From: Strobilurus pachycystidiatus
Taxonomy: Eukaryota > Basidiomycota > Agaricomycetes > Agaricales > Physalacriaceae
Reading direction: 5' to 3'
DNA: 64,000 nucleotides
Assembly (NCBI GenBank): GCA_019915135.1
Contig: JAHLMK010000018.1
Coordinates: forward strand, 1,178,001-1,242,000
Shown here: one piece after another, positions 1-11,215 of the stretch
Layout: every line of letters starts with the position of its first letter
How positions within the stretch are numbered: position 1 is the stretch's first letter
Made by a program: the position numbers and the translations under genes
The notes under the pieces: generated by a model
What the model saw: the letters and a program-made list of their open reading frames with translations, nothing else
Databases searched by the model: none
What the model was told of the DNA's origin: nothing

Positions 1-536
1 AGCGGAAGGCGTCGGTTCGGAGTCCTTGACAGCTCCGAAGATTGTTTCCCCAAAAGGGTTGTGACGTCCTTGAACTATTTCGGGACCTTCCAGGTCTTTG
101 GGTTGAGGTGCGCAGGTCTTGGGTCGCTCGAACTGAACCGCCTGGAGACCTTGGACCCTCCTTGGGTGCGAATGGTTATAGCACATCGTCTGTAGTACAA
201 GGTACACGCAAAGGTACGGGATTTTGAAAGGGATCCAACGCGCGGATAAGGATATTCGGATGAAGGTGATCGAAGGTTTCGATCGCGCCTGTCCTAAAGG
301 ACTTGTTAAGGCGCCTGGACCTTGTCCTGGAGGCTTGCCCGCGTCAAGGCAGTAACTCCTGCGTGCTCTATCCTAAGTACTTGACTGGAGGTTCCTAAGG
401 TCTTTGGGCTGTTCAGGAATCGCAAAATTCCCCGTTTCTAGTACTGGAATAGTACCCTGCGTATCAGCGTACATCAAGCGCTGCGTCGGCAGGGCGTCAC
501 TCCTTCTGAGTAGGAACCCATTGACGTTGACGATAC
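1..536. other. Intergenic, no gene recognised
   Basis: No frame here shows a recognisable domain, and the open frames are short and without family resemblance. The right end is the 3' flank of the minus-strand kinase-like gene. Confidence 0.5.
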
Positions 537-1351
537 CTAGTACAAGCTGTCAGTCGTGTTAGATGGATAGATAAGAAGAAGCACAGCACCTCCGTCAAAA
601 AATTGCAATATTTTGCCAGCTTGCATGTAGAGAAAGTCGCACATTTCTCGGCTGATGAAAGACGGGGAGCTTTCGAAAAACTCCTCAAAGTCATATGAGA
701 ATGCAGAGCGAGTACAGACATTATGGTGATTCGCAACCATGTCTTCGAAGTCGATGATACGGAATTCCTCGCAATTGCCACGGTAAAGTACGTTTCTCGA
801 ATCTAAGTCGAGTTGCAGGAATCCCAGGTCGTGAATTTTTTGCAGGTGCGAAATTATCACGAGTCTGAAAAACAAATTTAGGCATAAATATGACAGTGCA
901 TAGCAAATACCTGCTTCTCCGACTTTTCTAGCATAACCAGAGGGATCTCCAGTGCCTGCCCCCAACGCTCCAGCAAAAGGCATCCAATGCCATCATGCGT
1001 ACCATCAAAAGCCTTGAGGAATCCGAACATGCAAGGTATAGCCCTCCCTTGTAAGCTTTGCATGCAACAGTATCGGAACGCCTCTTCGGCTATGTCCTTC
1101 AAGTTCCCCATCTTGACGACGGCATGTACTGGTTTATTATTCCTTTCCCAGACCCTTCCATGGTTATCCTCAAGGCACGCTCCATAGACAGTCGAGTGAC
1201 TGTTCGCACTGAGTATCTCTGTAAGAACGATGTTGAACTCCGCTGGCCATGCGAGCTGATCGAGAGGAGGTGTTTCGCATTCGGCAAGTTTAATTACTGA
1301 GGATGCGCGGTGATGTGGAATGGAGTTGCTGAGCCTTGAGAGAAGAATCAT
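537..1351 (-). CDS. Protein-kinase-like fold protein (diverged)
   Basis: A diverged kinase-like protein of the type expanded in Agaricomycetes; its substrate is unknown. The N-terminal part has an ATP-lobe-like stretch (VHAVVKMG, then LLLERWGQ like a hinge). The second exon has a catalytic-loop-like HDLGFLQLDLDSRNVL, where D and N occupy the expected places, followed by IIDFED where DFG would be. An intron separates the lobes near 858-905. The obvious donor (after ...SEKQ) does not keep frame with the catalytic exon, while a weaker donor a few codons earlier does, so this boundary or the gene's integrity is uncertain. I start at the first ATG in frame (MILLSRLSN). An upstream open frame at 1290-1484 (MNRRDPEISHLL) could be a first exon, but I could not join it cleanly. 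The DFG-to-DFE change suggests weak or no catalysis; it may be a pseudokinase or a decaying copy. Confidence 0.5.
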
Positions 1352-1926
1352 GTTCACGGCGGGTTGTCGTTGTCGTTGGCCCACGGAGTGATGGTTGTGT
1401 ACAAAGGCGCAAATGAGACCCCGGGGTAATGTTCATGTTGATCTCATCCAAAAGGTGTGAGATCTCTGGATCTCGTCGGTTCATCAGGCCACGCGAGGTG
1501 GCCGGTGGTCCAGTACAGTGAAGAGACGTGACCGCTTGATTCGCGCGAACATGCTCGCATCATTAGGACAGCAACGCTCTAGCTACAACATCAGTGACAC
1601 TTACTGCAACAATGAGATATGGTCCGGAGATTCGCCTGTAGTACCAGCCGTCGTTGTTCAAAAGACTCAAATCTACATGACGGTGACTCGGAATTGGTGA
1701 TGCCAGCTGAAGAGCTACCATATGTAATTTTCATCTCACCCGTCACTTCACGCTCTGGAACTAGAAATCGGTAAACACGGCACAAGCTTGAAGGTTCATT
1801 CCAACGTAAGAGTACACTTGCAACTCGTCCAACGTTGCAACAAGACTCAGATCACGAACACAACCGTCATCTCGCCTCAACATAGCCAAGACTCCGCATT
1901 CCTTCCATCTGACCAGTAACCAATGT
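1352..1926. other. Intergenic with one copy of a 41-bp repeat
   Basis: Apart from the repeat copy at 1508-1548 and the 3' flank of the hydrophobin gene, I see nothing that reads as a gene. Confidence 0.5.
1508..1548 (+). repeat. 41-bp direct repeat, copy 1
   Basis: This segment matches 2941-2981 at 38 of 41 positions; the core gaagagacgt..ccgcttgattcgcgcga differs at a single base. The similarity stops at both edges. The two copies lie either side of the hydrophobin gene in the same orientation. Confidence 0.85.
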
Positions 1927-2360
1927 TTAGAGGTTAATGACAACACAACCGATGGAGATGAGGCTGCCTGTGAAACCGTCAGCAACCCCTCCAGTGACCG
2001 ACGCGGAATAATATATTGGGCCATACCAACGGAGTTGTTGGTGCAGCAGACTGTGTTGGAAGAGCTGGAAGCGGTGTATCAGTACATGCTGTCATTTTCT
2101 AGGGAAGATACCTACCAGCTACCGCCTGAAGTCCCGATGACGGTGATGGGCGAGCACTGAAGACCAACGAGGACATTTACGTCCTCGAGGATGATGCCCA
2201 GAAGTCCCAATAAGGTAGTTGCCCTGTGGTTGGTAGCCGGAACAACACTGTTGCAGCACTGAACGGGGCCAGTGTTGCAGTCGCCAGTACGGGGAGTAGG
2301 GGTGGCGGCCGCGAGGGTGGCGAGAGCAAGAGCGGTGAGGGTGGCAAATTTGAATTGCAT
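1927..2360 (-). CDS. Class I hydrophobin
   Basis: A small secreted amphipathic protein that self-assembles at air-water interfaces and coats aerial hyphae. I read three exons: 2360-2116, 2064-2027 and 1967-1927, giving 107 aa. The signal peptide is [19 protein letters not shown]. The mature part has the full eight-cysteine pattern C, CC, C, C, CC, C: DCNTG, VQCC, LQC, SCSSNTVCC and IGC. The sixth-seventh pair and the tail ([16 protein letters not shown]) are typical of class I. The codon of the fifth cysteine is split by the first intron (TG|C), and the second intron splits the glycine codon before SLISIG. Both downstream exons are only about 40 nt, so a simple frame scan truncates the protein after four cysteines. 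A canonical TATA box lies upstream. Confidence 0.95.
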
Positions 2361-2431
2361 GGTTAAAGGCTCTGGGAGAGTACTTGAACTGCTGCTGGGT
2401 TCGAGTGAAGAGCTCAGGAGTCCTCCTCGAG

Positions 2432-2441
2432 CCTTTTATAC
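2432..2441 (-). promoter_or_regulatory. TATA box of the hydrophobin gene
   Basis: Read on the minus strand this is gtataaaagg, about 70 nt upstream of the hydrophobin ATG at 2360. A strong TATA element fits the high, developmentally regulated expression known for hydrophobins. Confidence 0.7.
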
Positions 2442-2940
2442 GCTTGAATCAATCCGAGCCTGGAATTATTATGTCCATTAGTCCTTACAATGCAAGCCGC
2501 GCAGTAAATTTTTTCAACATCCGCCCTTGTGATGATGACTTCTTCACGAGAAGCAGGACGCATAGATTGGTTGGCGACCGATTAGCGAGAGAGACATCTG
2601 ACGGGGAAGACACGCCGCTGAGATGATGACAGAGTGAATGCTTGGAATGCTTGGGACAATGTATTGAGAAGACGAGAAGACTTACGATCCCGAAATTGAT
2701 GAACAACATCAGGTCAAATACTCACCGCTTTCCCTAACGGTTTTTTGTTCGAAAAGTCTTGTGCATGTCAATTACACGATGGTGCTTCATGTTACAGATA
2801 GGAGAACATTGAATCCGTCCAAACATCAGCAGCACCGAGTGGGTAGATAGGTGGTCCACTGTCGTCACTCATATAATGCCACGACGAGCTTCAAGCCTTC
2901 AAGCTCAAGAGCGGCACCTGGTGTAGACGGAGAACTTGAG

Positions 2941-2981
2941 GTCCGGCACAGTGAAGAGACGTAACCGCTTGATTCGCGCGA
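2941..2981 (+). repeat. 41-bp direct repeat, copy 2
   Basis: Direct repeat of 1508-1548 (38/41 identical), 1,433 bp from the first copy and upstream of the hydrophobin promoter. Confidence 0.85.
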
Positions 2982-3617
2982 TATGCAATTGAAGGACTAT
3001 GGGCACCGTTTGAACGAGCCACCAGAGAGACAGAGCATGCTAGGATGCCGGAGTCGACCAGAAGAACTCAACCGTAGTCAGTCTGATCGAACGTCTCGGA
3101 ACAGCCCAAACGGTGTAGCACACAGTCGTGTCCAGAGCTCGTCGAAGTCCCCATCGAATGTGTCTGAAAGCTAGCTGCGCCAGTCAGCGGAGAGAGCATA
3201 CGTGACGGTCGCAGGCAAAGAGGGGCCGGAAACAGCCGAAGCGCATTCGGCATTGAAAGGCTCACAGGCCACAATTCGCGAGGTGCCTACGTTCTACTCA
3301 CCAGCTTTCCCTTTGCGAATTCGGAATGCTGGCACGGGCTCATTATCACCTCGATTAAAACTCACTGCGTATCTCGCGTCCATCCTAGACTCGACACCAG
3401 TCACTTCGCCCGTCCGGTCCGATCGACCCTCTGGCGAACGATCGACTGTCATCGAGTATCTTGTTGGCGAACGTCTGGCATCGAGACTACGTCCATCCGA
3501 GTCGTCAAACAGGGACAGGGCCGTGGCTATCTGTACATTCTACTCTTTTCTATGGTATCATATATGCCCCAGTACACCCCCCTACCTGTGTTCGAACACT
3601 CAGAAGTGATCCCAATG

Positions 3618-5703
3618 TCATATCGACGATTTTCTGACAGAAGAATCCTCCTCCAGCGGGTCCGAAGCCACCAACTTCAAGTCCTTCGCATCCTCCAGCC
3701 TGGATACCACAGCAAAGGCCAGCGACAAAGATACCACCAATCCCCCAAAGTTCAGCCCAACCAGTACCCAAGGCGATACATTCTTTCTCGACGCGATTGC
3801 CCAAGCGATCGTCTGACCCAATGCTTCCACCCCTCTGAACAACCCCGCATAACGCGACAGACTGTTTATCGATGTCGTGAAATGGGATATCACCCAATAC
3901 ATGTAGTTCTGCGTCGCCTGGCCGACGAAGGAGTAGAAGAATATCAGCGCGTACGCGCGTCCGAACCCGGAGCTCGTCCAGTCCAGCGTGGGTGGGTCGT
4001 TGATGTATTTACTCTGCAGTATGGACGCCCATATCCATATTCCGATCTGGAAGACGAGAATGATCGCCTGAAGAGAGATGAGGTAAGTCCGGAGTAGAGG
4101 GTAAGCTTGGTGGGTCATAACTTACCAAGACGATGCTTCCCCGAACGCGCGCTGATGCGTGTCGGCTATCCAGGTAGTAGCCCATGATGTAACTGCTGGC
4201 GATACCCGCGAACGGGCTCAGGAGACTTGAGAATGCCCGAGCACGGACACTGAAGTACAGGCTGAGAAAGTTTGACTGGTACGGCAGGTAGAAGTACGAG
4301 AACAAGAAAGCCGGGAGAAGCAAAACAATCTGAGAAGGACGGTGTTTTAATGGAAAGGCGAGAGTCAGAGAAAATGGGAAACATACGCGTCTTTCACGAA
4401 CTAGCTTGAGCACTTCAAATATCTCGCCGAAGAGGCCATTGCCCTTCTTCAAGGAGATTCTCGTTCCATCGGATCGCCAGATCTTTTCCGGTGCCGGAAG
4501 GAGGACTGCCAAATGGTTAGAACGTTCTTCTGGGCCTTTCGAAAGGGTACGACGAACGAGATATTGGTGCCCCCAAGCACATGATCACAATGAACACAAT
4601 ATACGTCGCTGAACACTAGTCAGCCTGAGATCGCGTTGGAAGGACAAAGACATACGGCGACTGATGGCACCTGACGTTGAGCGATGCGCATTCACACCCA
4701 AGTTAACTGCCCCTCCGATGGCAGGAGCGATGTTCTTCCAGAACGCCCATTGAGCCAGGAACTACAGAAAGTCAGGAAGGGGTCAAAGTCCGTGCAAAAT
4801 GTGAACCTACTTTGGCTTTTTCACCTTCAGCCGGATACCCGATACTATAGGTAGCTTCAGCGGCAGTTCGAACGACTCAGGAAGGGATACACACTAGATC
4901 GTGGCTTCGGCAGCCCAGAAGAATCCGGCTCTGCGAACAGGTTTAGTTTTTGAGCGTGTGGGAGTGATATGAGGCGTACGATATCCCACAACACGCGCTG
5001 CCTGTATAGTTATCAGTTATCGTCCATGTGTAGATTCAAGACACAATACGTACCAAAAAGCAGAAACCACGGCAACGACGAGTAGCTGTTCGTGTACCTG
5101 TGGAGGAGAGATGATTTGTTAGATTGATTGACAGTCGATACAGATTTGACTTACAATCCGGCACCGTATAGAGGGTACCCAATCGTCCCCAGGACCAGCG
5201 CCCATTTTAAACCGAACTTGTTGATGAAGCCTCCTGCAGATATACAGAATATGACCATAAGACCATAAACGAGCGCGTTCGCAGCGGAAACAGCGTATGG
5301 CTCTGCAGCTCCGCCTGCACCCAGCTGGAAGAGGGGTGAGGCGATGATCTTGAGCGATTATCGATGAACTCACGTTGCCCATGCTAAAAAAACAGAATTA
5401 GGAGAGAACTGACATGGACTTCAATAAACGTACGCGTCAAACATCCCAGGAGCCGTGAAAGTGACCAGTCCTGCAATCAGAACCTGCACATGATGATTTA
5501 GACACGAAGATTGGCCGTTGATGACCAGATCTACTCACTGCGAACTGGACGCTGCGAAAGAAAGGCCCATTCGTCTCGGGGAGTACAGATTCCGATGAGC
5601 TTGCCATGGTCGAGTATGATTGAGAGGATGTGGAAGGATGCTCGGATCGGTGGAGAAGATTTTGTCTCTCGCCATCATCGTGCAAATTTGGTGATTGCGC
5701 CAT
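3618..5703 (-). CDS. UNC93-like MFS membrane transporter
   Basis: A multi-exon major-facilitator-type membrane protein of the fungal UNC-93-like group; the substrate is not known. The start (MAQSPNLHDDGERQ) opens a hydrophilic N-terminal tail of about 50 residues. Transmembrane segments follow: VLIAGLVTFTAPGMFDA, ALVYGLMVIFCISAGGFI, WALVLGTIGYPLYGAGL and WFLLFGSACCGISAGFFWAA, the last being a UNC93 hallmark (GISAGFFWAAEATI). After that comes SIGYPAEGEKAKFLAQWAFWKN and a central hydrophilic loop (SLKKGNGLFGEIFEVLKLVRERR). The second half ends in two strong segments around YALIFFYSFVGQATQNYMYW and WVLVGLNFGGLVVSLSLAF, then a charged tail (LEEDSSVRKSSI). There are about eleven exons separated by introns of roughly 50 nt. 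The exact borders between 4000 and 5100 are the least certain part. Confidence 0.85.
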
Positions 5704-6941
5704 AATGGAGTAAAAGTGCGTTGGCGCGACAACTATGAAGCGGATATGCCGAGGGATGGCTCAAGGCGCGAACATGGAGACTGAAGCCTCCTCGAGAACG
5801 TTTGCTAGTCACGGTACGCGACAAAGATCCACGTCGGCGCCAAGCACACCATCTATCATCAGGGTGAGGACAATTTGATTGAACGTCAAGTTTCAACGAT
5901 AAGAAAGACACATGGCAGTCGCGTGGCACTGATCATATCCATACCAATCAGGAACGTGCCGAGCCGCGGCATCAAGCTCGGCATTGAGCCTTGCAATGCG
6001 CCACAATCGCGGCATGTGTACACACTGGACTCAAATATTGGTTGCGGTGGACGTCGACCCTTCTTGACGACTTAGTTCTACTAGAGCATCTTCAAGGAAG
6101 TCTGTATCGCGGTGGGTAGACATATATCCAGTACAAAAACTGCGGCAAGCCGGCTTGACGTTAGCTTGAAGGTCATTGGCAGAGCGCTTGTCAGTCGTAC
6201 CTATAGACAGAAACATAAAGCTCGGGGAAGTGCCCATCTAAACGCAGCCGAAAGCAAGTAACACGGCCTGCTAAATCCGAGGTTAGATCTCACATTTCGT
6301 TCAAAGTCCAACTCGTGGCGTGGTTTCAACCTGTGTCTTCCCCATGACCGTGTTCAAGGGAAAACCGGCATTGTCCATGAATGTGTACTCATCGCATGAC
6401 TTCAGGCATGAGCTGAATCTCAGGCAAAGACTCTTGACGTGTGAGTTCCCGCAGTAGTATGTTCTGATTCTCCGCTCTATGCCTGCCTCGTCGGATCACC
6501 ACGAGAGCACTGGCGGCAAGCCTGAGCGGCGTATATGAAAGCTATCCGAGAGAGCCAGTCTGAACCAAGTAGTACCAGCCTCCAAAGCGAAGGGACATTG
6601 CCATCCACAGTTCGTGCAAGTGCAAACAAAGCTTATAGTTGATATCGTGCTGGGTTGGTCATCGGCCTCTCAACGTTAGAAAGTTCCAACCTCCGTTGGC
6701 ATCTGCCCAAGCTACTTATGCTCTGTATCTGTAGAGCAGAGGAGGTTGCCGAAACAGTGGCGGCTAGCACGGTGATGACGGCGTTTTGATCAGTTGTTGG
6801 AGCCGATCGAGGGCGCACATGGCGACGGTTGCCGTCACGCTTTCTTCCTTTCCCTCACCTTTGCTTGTCGTCGACCGCCCTGCTGTCCGCCGTCCCGTCC
6901 CTCTGTTCTCAATCGCCCGCCCGCTTTGGCCGCAATTATCC
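5704..6941. other. Intergenic, nothing recognised
   Basis: A 1.2 kb stretch between the start of the transporter gene and the ROT1 gene. Both strands have only short open frames without family features. I looked for tRNA-like A/B boxes and saw none that convinced me. It must contain the promoters of both flanking genes, which point away from each other. Confidence 0.45.
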
Positions 6942-7809
6942 ATGATATCCTCGCTCACGACCCTCGCTCTCGGTTTGGTGGCGCTGCCCCTTGCCCGCTC
7001 CCAGAACACCGGCGCAGCCATTGCCTACGACACCCTCCACAATGACACCAGCCTGGTCGGGACATGGTCGACTGGCTCGATGGGTGTCGTTACCGGATCT
7101 GTGAGCATCTGCTCTTGGTTGGCAATCATCTCTTGACTAATACACCTGCAGGGTTTCGCCCAACCAGCAGAAGTCTCGTTCACCTATCCCAAGACGACCG
7201 GCGTCTCCTTTTCCTTGTCAGTCTTTCTTTTGCATCCCCAGGCAGGCGAGATACTGACTTGGGCCACAGCTCTGAGGATTACTGGTTTGAGCTTGCGCAG
7301 TACTCCTTCGTCTCCAATGGTGCGCATGACGTCGGCCACCCAGCTCGCTCTCTGACCTTCTCTGTGCAGCGAGCGATCCCAGTTGTATCACCGGTTACAT
7401 GCTCTGGATGCACGGGAAATACTCCCAGGAGTCCAACGGCTCGATGATCCTGACCCCCAATGGCGACGGATATCAGCAAGTGCAGGACGCATGCGGCGCC
7501 GTCTCCAACTTTATCGAAAACACCAATATCTCCATCTACATCCCCTGGTGGACCATCACCACCGACACCGACAAGGGCGAGGTGCTGAAGATGCAAAAGT
7601 TTGACCTCACATACTACGCACCCTTCTACCAGGTCTCGACCACTCCCGAGATGCTCCCTCTTACGCAGCTCAGGAATGTCTCATCCAGCACCGATACCTC
7701 CACCCGTAAGCGTGAGCTCCCAGTAAAGCGCAACGGTGCCGCCGCGTCCTCGTCGATCAGCCTGCTCCTTGCCGGTGGCGCTCTGCTTGTCGGTCTGCTG
7801 TCACTATAG
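6942..7809 (+). CDS. ROT1: ROT1 ER chaperone / cell-wall integrity protein
   Basis: Fungal ROT1 is an essential ER membrane protein that acts as a chaperone for protein N- and O-glycosylation and for beta-1,6-glucan synthesis. Four exons (6942-7100, 7152-7216, 7270-7319, 7370-7809) give 237 aa. A signal peptide (MISSLTTLALGLVALPLARS) is followed by the family signature LVGTWSTGSMGVVTGSGF, then FTYPKTTGVSFSF, YWFELAQYSF, CITGYMLWMHGKY, SNGSMILTPNGDG, IPWWTI and a late PEMLPLTQLR. The C-terminus is a single hydrophobic segment (SISLLLAGGALLVGLLSL) that anchors the protein. All three introns restore the conserved blocks exactly. Upstream in-frame methionine codons lie before the signal peptide, so I choose the ATG at 6942. 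Confidence 0.93.
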
Positions 7810-8303
7810 ACATTGGCCATTGTATCTAGCCACCTACCCTCATCGTCGTTGGACACATTCGGACGTCACTGTACATACAAGCAATCATACCCCAGTAGTA
7901 CCATTGACATTCGTTTTGAACAGTTATTACCGCCTTAATCATCTACTTATTTGTTTGGGCTGTTGGTGCATTATCTTGCATTTACCGTAGACCGGCAATG
8001 TCATGACTTGATGAGCAGATATTCATAGACGTTGTTTTCAAGTGTATTTTTTTTCTTGCCACTGCATTTGGGAAGGCGAATATTTTGGCCATAGTGAGCA
8101 TGCAGCACAAACGGCCTCAACGTGCGAGAGCTCTAGTTGTAGTTTCGACTTCCGAGACTCACATCCAAAGGAGCGAAATCCAATGCCAAAGGAGACGCCA
8201 CACTTTTAAGGCTGTCACGTCACAGTGCTTTGAAGGGACAACAGCAGTCGTTTATAAGGAGTAAGGGGTCTGGCTCCTTTACAGTTTTCAACCTCCCACC
8301 ACT
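7810..8303. other. Intergenic between ROT1 and the F-box-like gene
   Basis: 3' flank of ROT1 and promoter of the next gene. A TATA-like tttataagg lies at about 8253, some 50 nt before the ATG at 8304. Nothing else seen. Confidence 0.45.
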
Positions 8304-9512
8304 ATGAACTTGGAGCTCCCTACACTTCCAGTCGAAATTCTCGAGTGTATTCTTGATGAAGTTGTTAACGAAGGTCACGGACGATCCCTTGCCGACTGCG
8401 GGCGTGTCTGCCGACACTTTGCCAACTATGTTCGCCCCCATATACTCCGCCTCATTACCCTTCGCGCGCCGGACACTTCGTTCAACACCTGCGACAAATT
8501 CTCCGATCTCATCAAAGCCTATCCACACGTCTCAGACGCCGTCGAGACGCTCAACATCCAGCATGGCTACCCCCAATCGGGACACACCATTTGTTGGACC
8601 CAGGCCGATGATGTCCTCCGCCACATATTGCCGACCCTCTACACGCTGACAGAACTCAGCATATCCGAGATCGACATCCCCGAGTCGACCCCACTCACGA
8701 TGCTGAGGCAAATCACCAGCCTCAAGCTCACCGACGTGGGCTTCGCGGCCAACTCCCCCGTGCCGTTCATATCATCCTTCCCTGAGCTACAGCATCTCTT
8801 CATCGGCAATCTGAAGATCTGCACGGGCTCACTAGCGTTCCACACAGCGCCCGAGCCCGTCCTAGACAAGCTGACTTCCCTCGAAGTGACGCAGAACACT
8901 AATAACGAGGAGCTGTACCTTGATAGCATCGTGCTTATGCTCCCGACGCCCAGCAAGCTGAGGAAGCTCTCCTATCCACTTGTTCAACACCATGTCCTCG
9001 CGGACATCTCTCCAGACCTCGAGGAGCTCACACTCACGGACAGTCTTTCCTCGCTGGACGCACTGCCCTCCATTCCTCGGGTGCACGGCCGCGCGCTGAA
9101 GAAACTCACCCTCCAAGTCGAATTCCGCACTATATGGAACAAAGCGGAGGAAGCGCCGTCGCAGGAGACTCTCGAGTGGGTGACACAGATTTTCTTGCCG
9201 GACGGAGAGGATGAGTGCACCCTGGAAGAAGTCACTCTCCATTTTACGGTTTTGAACGTTATTCTGGTTGTCCACGAATTGGAGGCGGAGTGGACGGCCC
9301 TCGACAAGGTGCTCGCGAGGTTGATGGACAGCACGCTGAAGAGAGTGACGTTGTCATTCGTAGGTCCTTCGGCGGCGTGGTATCAGACGAAAAAGTATGA
9401 CCGGTATGACATCCTCGACAACATCAAGCGCATCGGGGGCTTTTTCAACAGTTGCGCACAGAAAGGAGATTTCGAGTTGAGACACAACCTGGAAGAGTTT
9501 CCATCAGCATAG
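8304..9512 (+). CDS. F-box-like / LRR-like protein
   Basis: A single-exon protein of 402 aa. The first 45 residues form an F-box-like helix bundle: LPTLPVEILECILDEV, then DCGRVCRHFANYVRPHILRLI. The remainder contains repeated leucine-rich segments (LYTLTELSISEIDIPES, ITSLKLTDVGF, LQHLFIGNLKI, LEELTLTDSLSSLDALPSI) typical of the large Agaricomycete F-box/LRR families. Such proteins usually link a substrate to SKP1-CUL1 ubiquitin ligases, but nothing here shows the substrate. It is not closely related to the duplicated F-box pair at 14-18 kb. Confidence 0.75.
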   Translation: MNLELPTLPVEILECILDEVVNEGHGRSLADCGRVCRHFANYVRPHILRLITLRAPDTSFNTCDKFSDLIKAYPHVSDAVETLNIQHGYPQSGHTICWTQADDVLRHILPTLYTLTELSISEIDIPESTPLTMLRQITSLKLTDVGFAANSPVPFISSFPELQHLFIGNLKICTGSLAFHTAPEPVLDKLTSLEVTQNTNNEELYLDSIVLMLPTPSKLRKLSYPLVQHHVLADISPDLEELTLTDSLSSLDALPSIPRVHGRALKKLTLQVEFRTIWNKAEEAPSQETLEWVTQIFLPDGEDECTLEEVTLHFTVLNVILVVHELEAEWTALDKVLARLMDSTLKRVTLSFVGPSAAWYQTKKYDRYDILDNIKRIGGFFNSCAQKGDFELRHNLEEFPSA

Positions 9513-9741
9513 AGCCCTGTACATTTTAGAGAATACATACATACTAGCTTTTTCGCGATCTGAATGGCGGCGCCTCCAACAGCTTGATTAGCATAGTATC
9601 CAATTGAAAAGCTTCGCTTGAATGGTGCGAAAGACTCCGCGTTGGATTAGAATGCTGCCAGACACATCCTTCAGACCCTAGGCTAACAGAGTTACAGTAA
9701 GATTGATTACAGAAAACTTATCTATGTGCGTGCGTGCATAT

Positions 9742-11215
9742 CTATCCGACTGCTCTAGGTGCTCGGTCATCGTCGTCGGCTGAAGGAGGTTGCATCACGC
9801 CACTAGTTAGCATCTCCCTGATTACGGGATCATTTGTGGCCGACTCTCCTCTGTAAGGTCGAATTAGTTTGTGAGACGACTAGAAGGAAGACACCATCTT
9901 ACAAGACACCTCTAGCAACGTCCCGCATAATCATGCCCGATGGGATGTTGATTTTTTCGACACCAGGGACGTCGTCGGCGCGTGTAGGTCCAACGTTGAC
10001 CATGAGCACAGGCTTCTTCAAATCCAGGGCATGCTTTAGAAGTCTGAAGGCAGAGTATGTGGCAAGTGTCGTCCCCATGATCAGAAGACGGTCGCCGCTC
10101 TCCACGTCTCTAAATGAGCGCTCCTTCACTTCCTGCGGTATCGATTCTCCGAAAAAGATGACTTCTGGTTTATGCTAAGAGGAGGCAATTTAGCTAAAGA
10201 CTATGGATTGAGGACTGATTCCGAGTCTTACGGTGTTGCTTTTTTGATTCTGCTCTAAGCATGTTGGACAGTCCGGAACAACAAAGTCCTCATAAGATAT
10301 ACCAAGTTGTTCAATTGCGACCTGTGAGAAAGTGAGTCTTAGAGGCCGAAGGCTGTAACCGAAGCCCAAGACATACATCACCGTCTGGATTAGTGCGTGG
10401 CTCAGTTCCCGTTCGCGCAACGTCGTCCAGAAACGCTTTCCATTGTGGATTCGCTGTGGTAAGCCAATCTTGGAACTTCGCGCGATCAACCATGTGTCCG
10501 TTCTTGCAGCGGACTCGCTATGAGATGTGAGATGGAGCATATCAGCAAGGAAGAGATATACACACGTGTAGAGTGCCGTGAAGTTCCAAAATCGCGTTTT
10601 GCACACTCACGGGGCTTGTTTCTGACAAGGCTAACGCTTTATGGTGGAGACCGTCGACATTCTGGAGCCAAATGAGAGCGGCGAGGTTTGGAAATGAGAA
10701 TGGCTCACCTGCGTGACGATATGAGGGATAACAGACGCGTATTGCAGTGCAGCTAGTGCGTAATGGGTCGTATTGGGCAGAGCATTGTTGACTGGCATGT
10801 ATCCCAGGTATGAGCGCAGCCAGTATCGTTGTCTGTGAGAGATGCCCCGAGTCAGACGCGTGTACAAGACGAGCGAACGATTTGAGACGCACACCTGAAG
10901 GCGGCTCCTTTCGGTGATTCATCAACCAGTTCGTGATAGAATATCGGTCTGTCGCGGTGGCCAGTGTAAGCCTGATGAAGTTCACAAGGAATAGGGCTAG
11001 GCGCACTTGTAATTGGGATTCATGTAGCGGCCGTCATGGCCTCTGTACGCCCGTATGCCCGAGTCGACGCTAACACCTGCGCCAGTCACCAGAGTGGTAC
11101 GCCCGCCCGCCAAAAAAGCAGTCACCCGTTGCACGGCAGTCGCGACCGCTATGCTATCCCACGATGGCGCTGCATAGAGAATGTCGTGCGGGATGGTAGG
11201 GATGGATATTCGCAT
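9742..11215 (-). CDS. Sirtuin, class II (SIRT4-like) NAD-dependent deacylase
   Basis: A multi-exon SIR2-family enzyme that removes acyl groups from lysine using NAD. The N-terminus holds the NAD-binding LVTGAGVSVDSGIRAYRG. Next come the class II tract RPIFYHELVD-like (YKPIFYHELVDESPKGAAFR), NTTHYALAALQ, the catalytic segment TQNVDGLHHKA and the catalytic-histidine block LELHGTLH. The zinc module is atypical: the first pair is CKNGH rather than CxxC, while the second is the usual CPTC. The end contains KPEVIFFGESIP, GDRLLIMGTTLATYSAFRLL and LMVNVGPTRAD. A last short exon adds GESATNDPVIREML and a DDDD-rich tail, with the stop at 9742. Start codon ATG at 11215. Class II sirtuins are usually mitochondrial; I do not see a strong presequence, so location is open. 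Confidence 0.9.

Larger units (their letters stand above)
2361..3617. other. Intergenic: hydrophobin promoter, repeat copy 2, no further gene
   Basis: The left end is the upstream region of the hydrophobin gene. Copy 2 of the 41-bp repeat is at 2941-2981. A plus-strand open frame of 135 codons at 3202-3609 has no domain, signal or homology that I recognise, so I leave it uncalled. Confidence 0.5.

Noticed and set aside
3202..3609. 135-codon plus-strand open frame
   Set aside because: No signal, domain or coding-like composition; it overlaps the transporter 3' side and is flanked by unique DNA.
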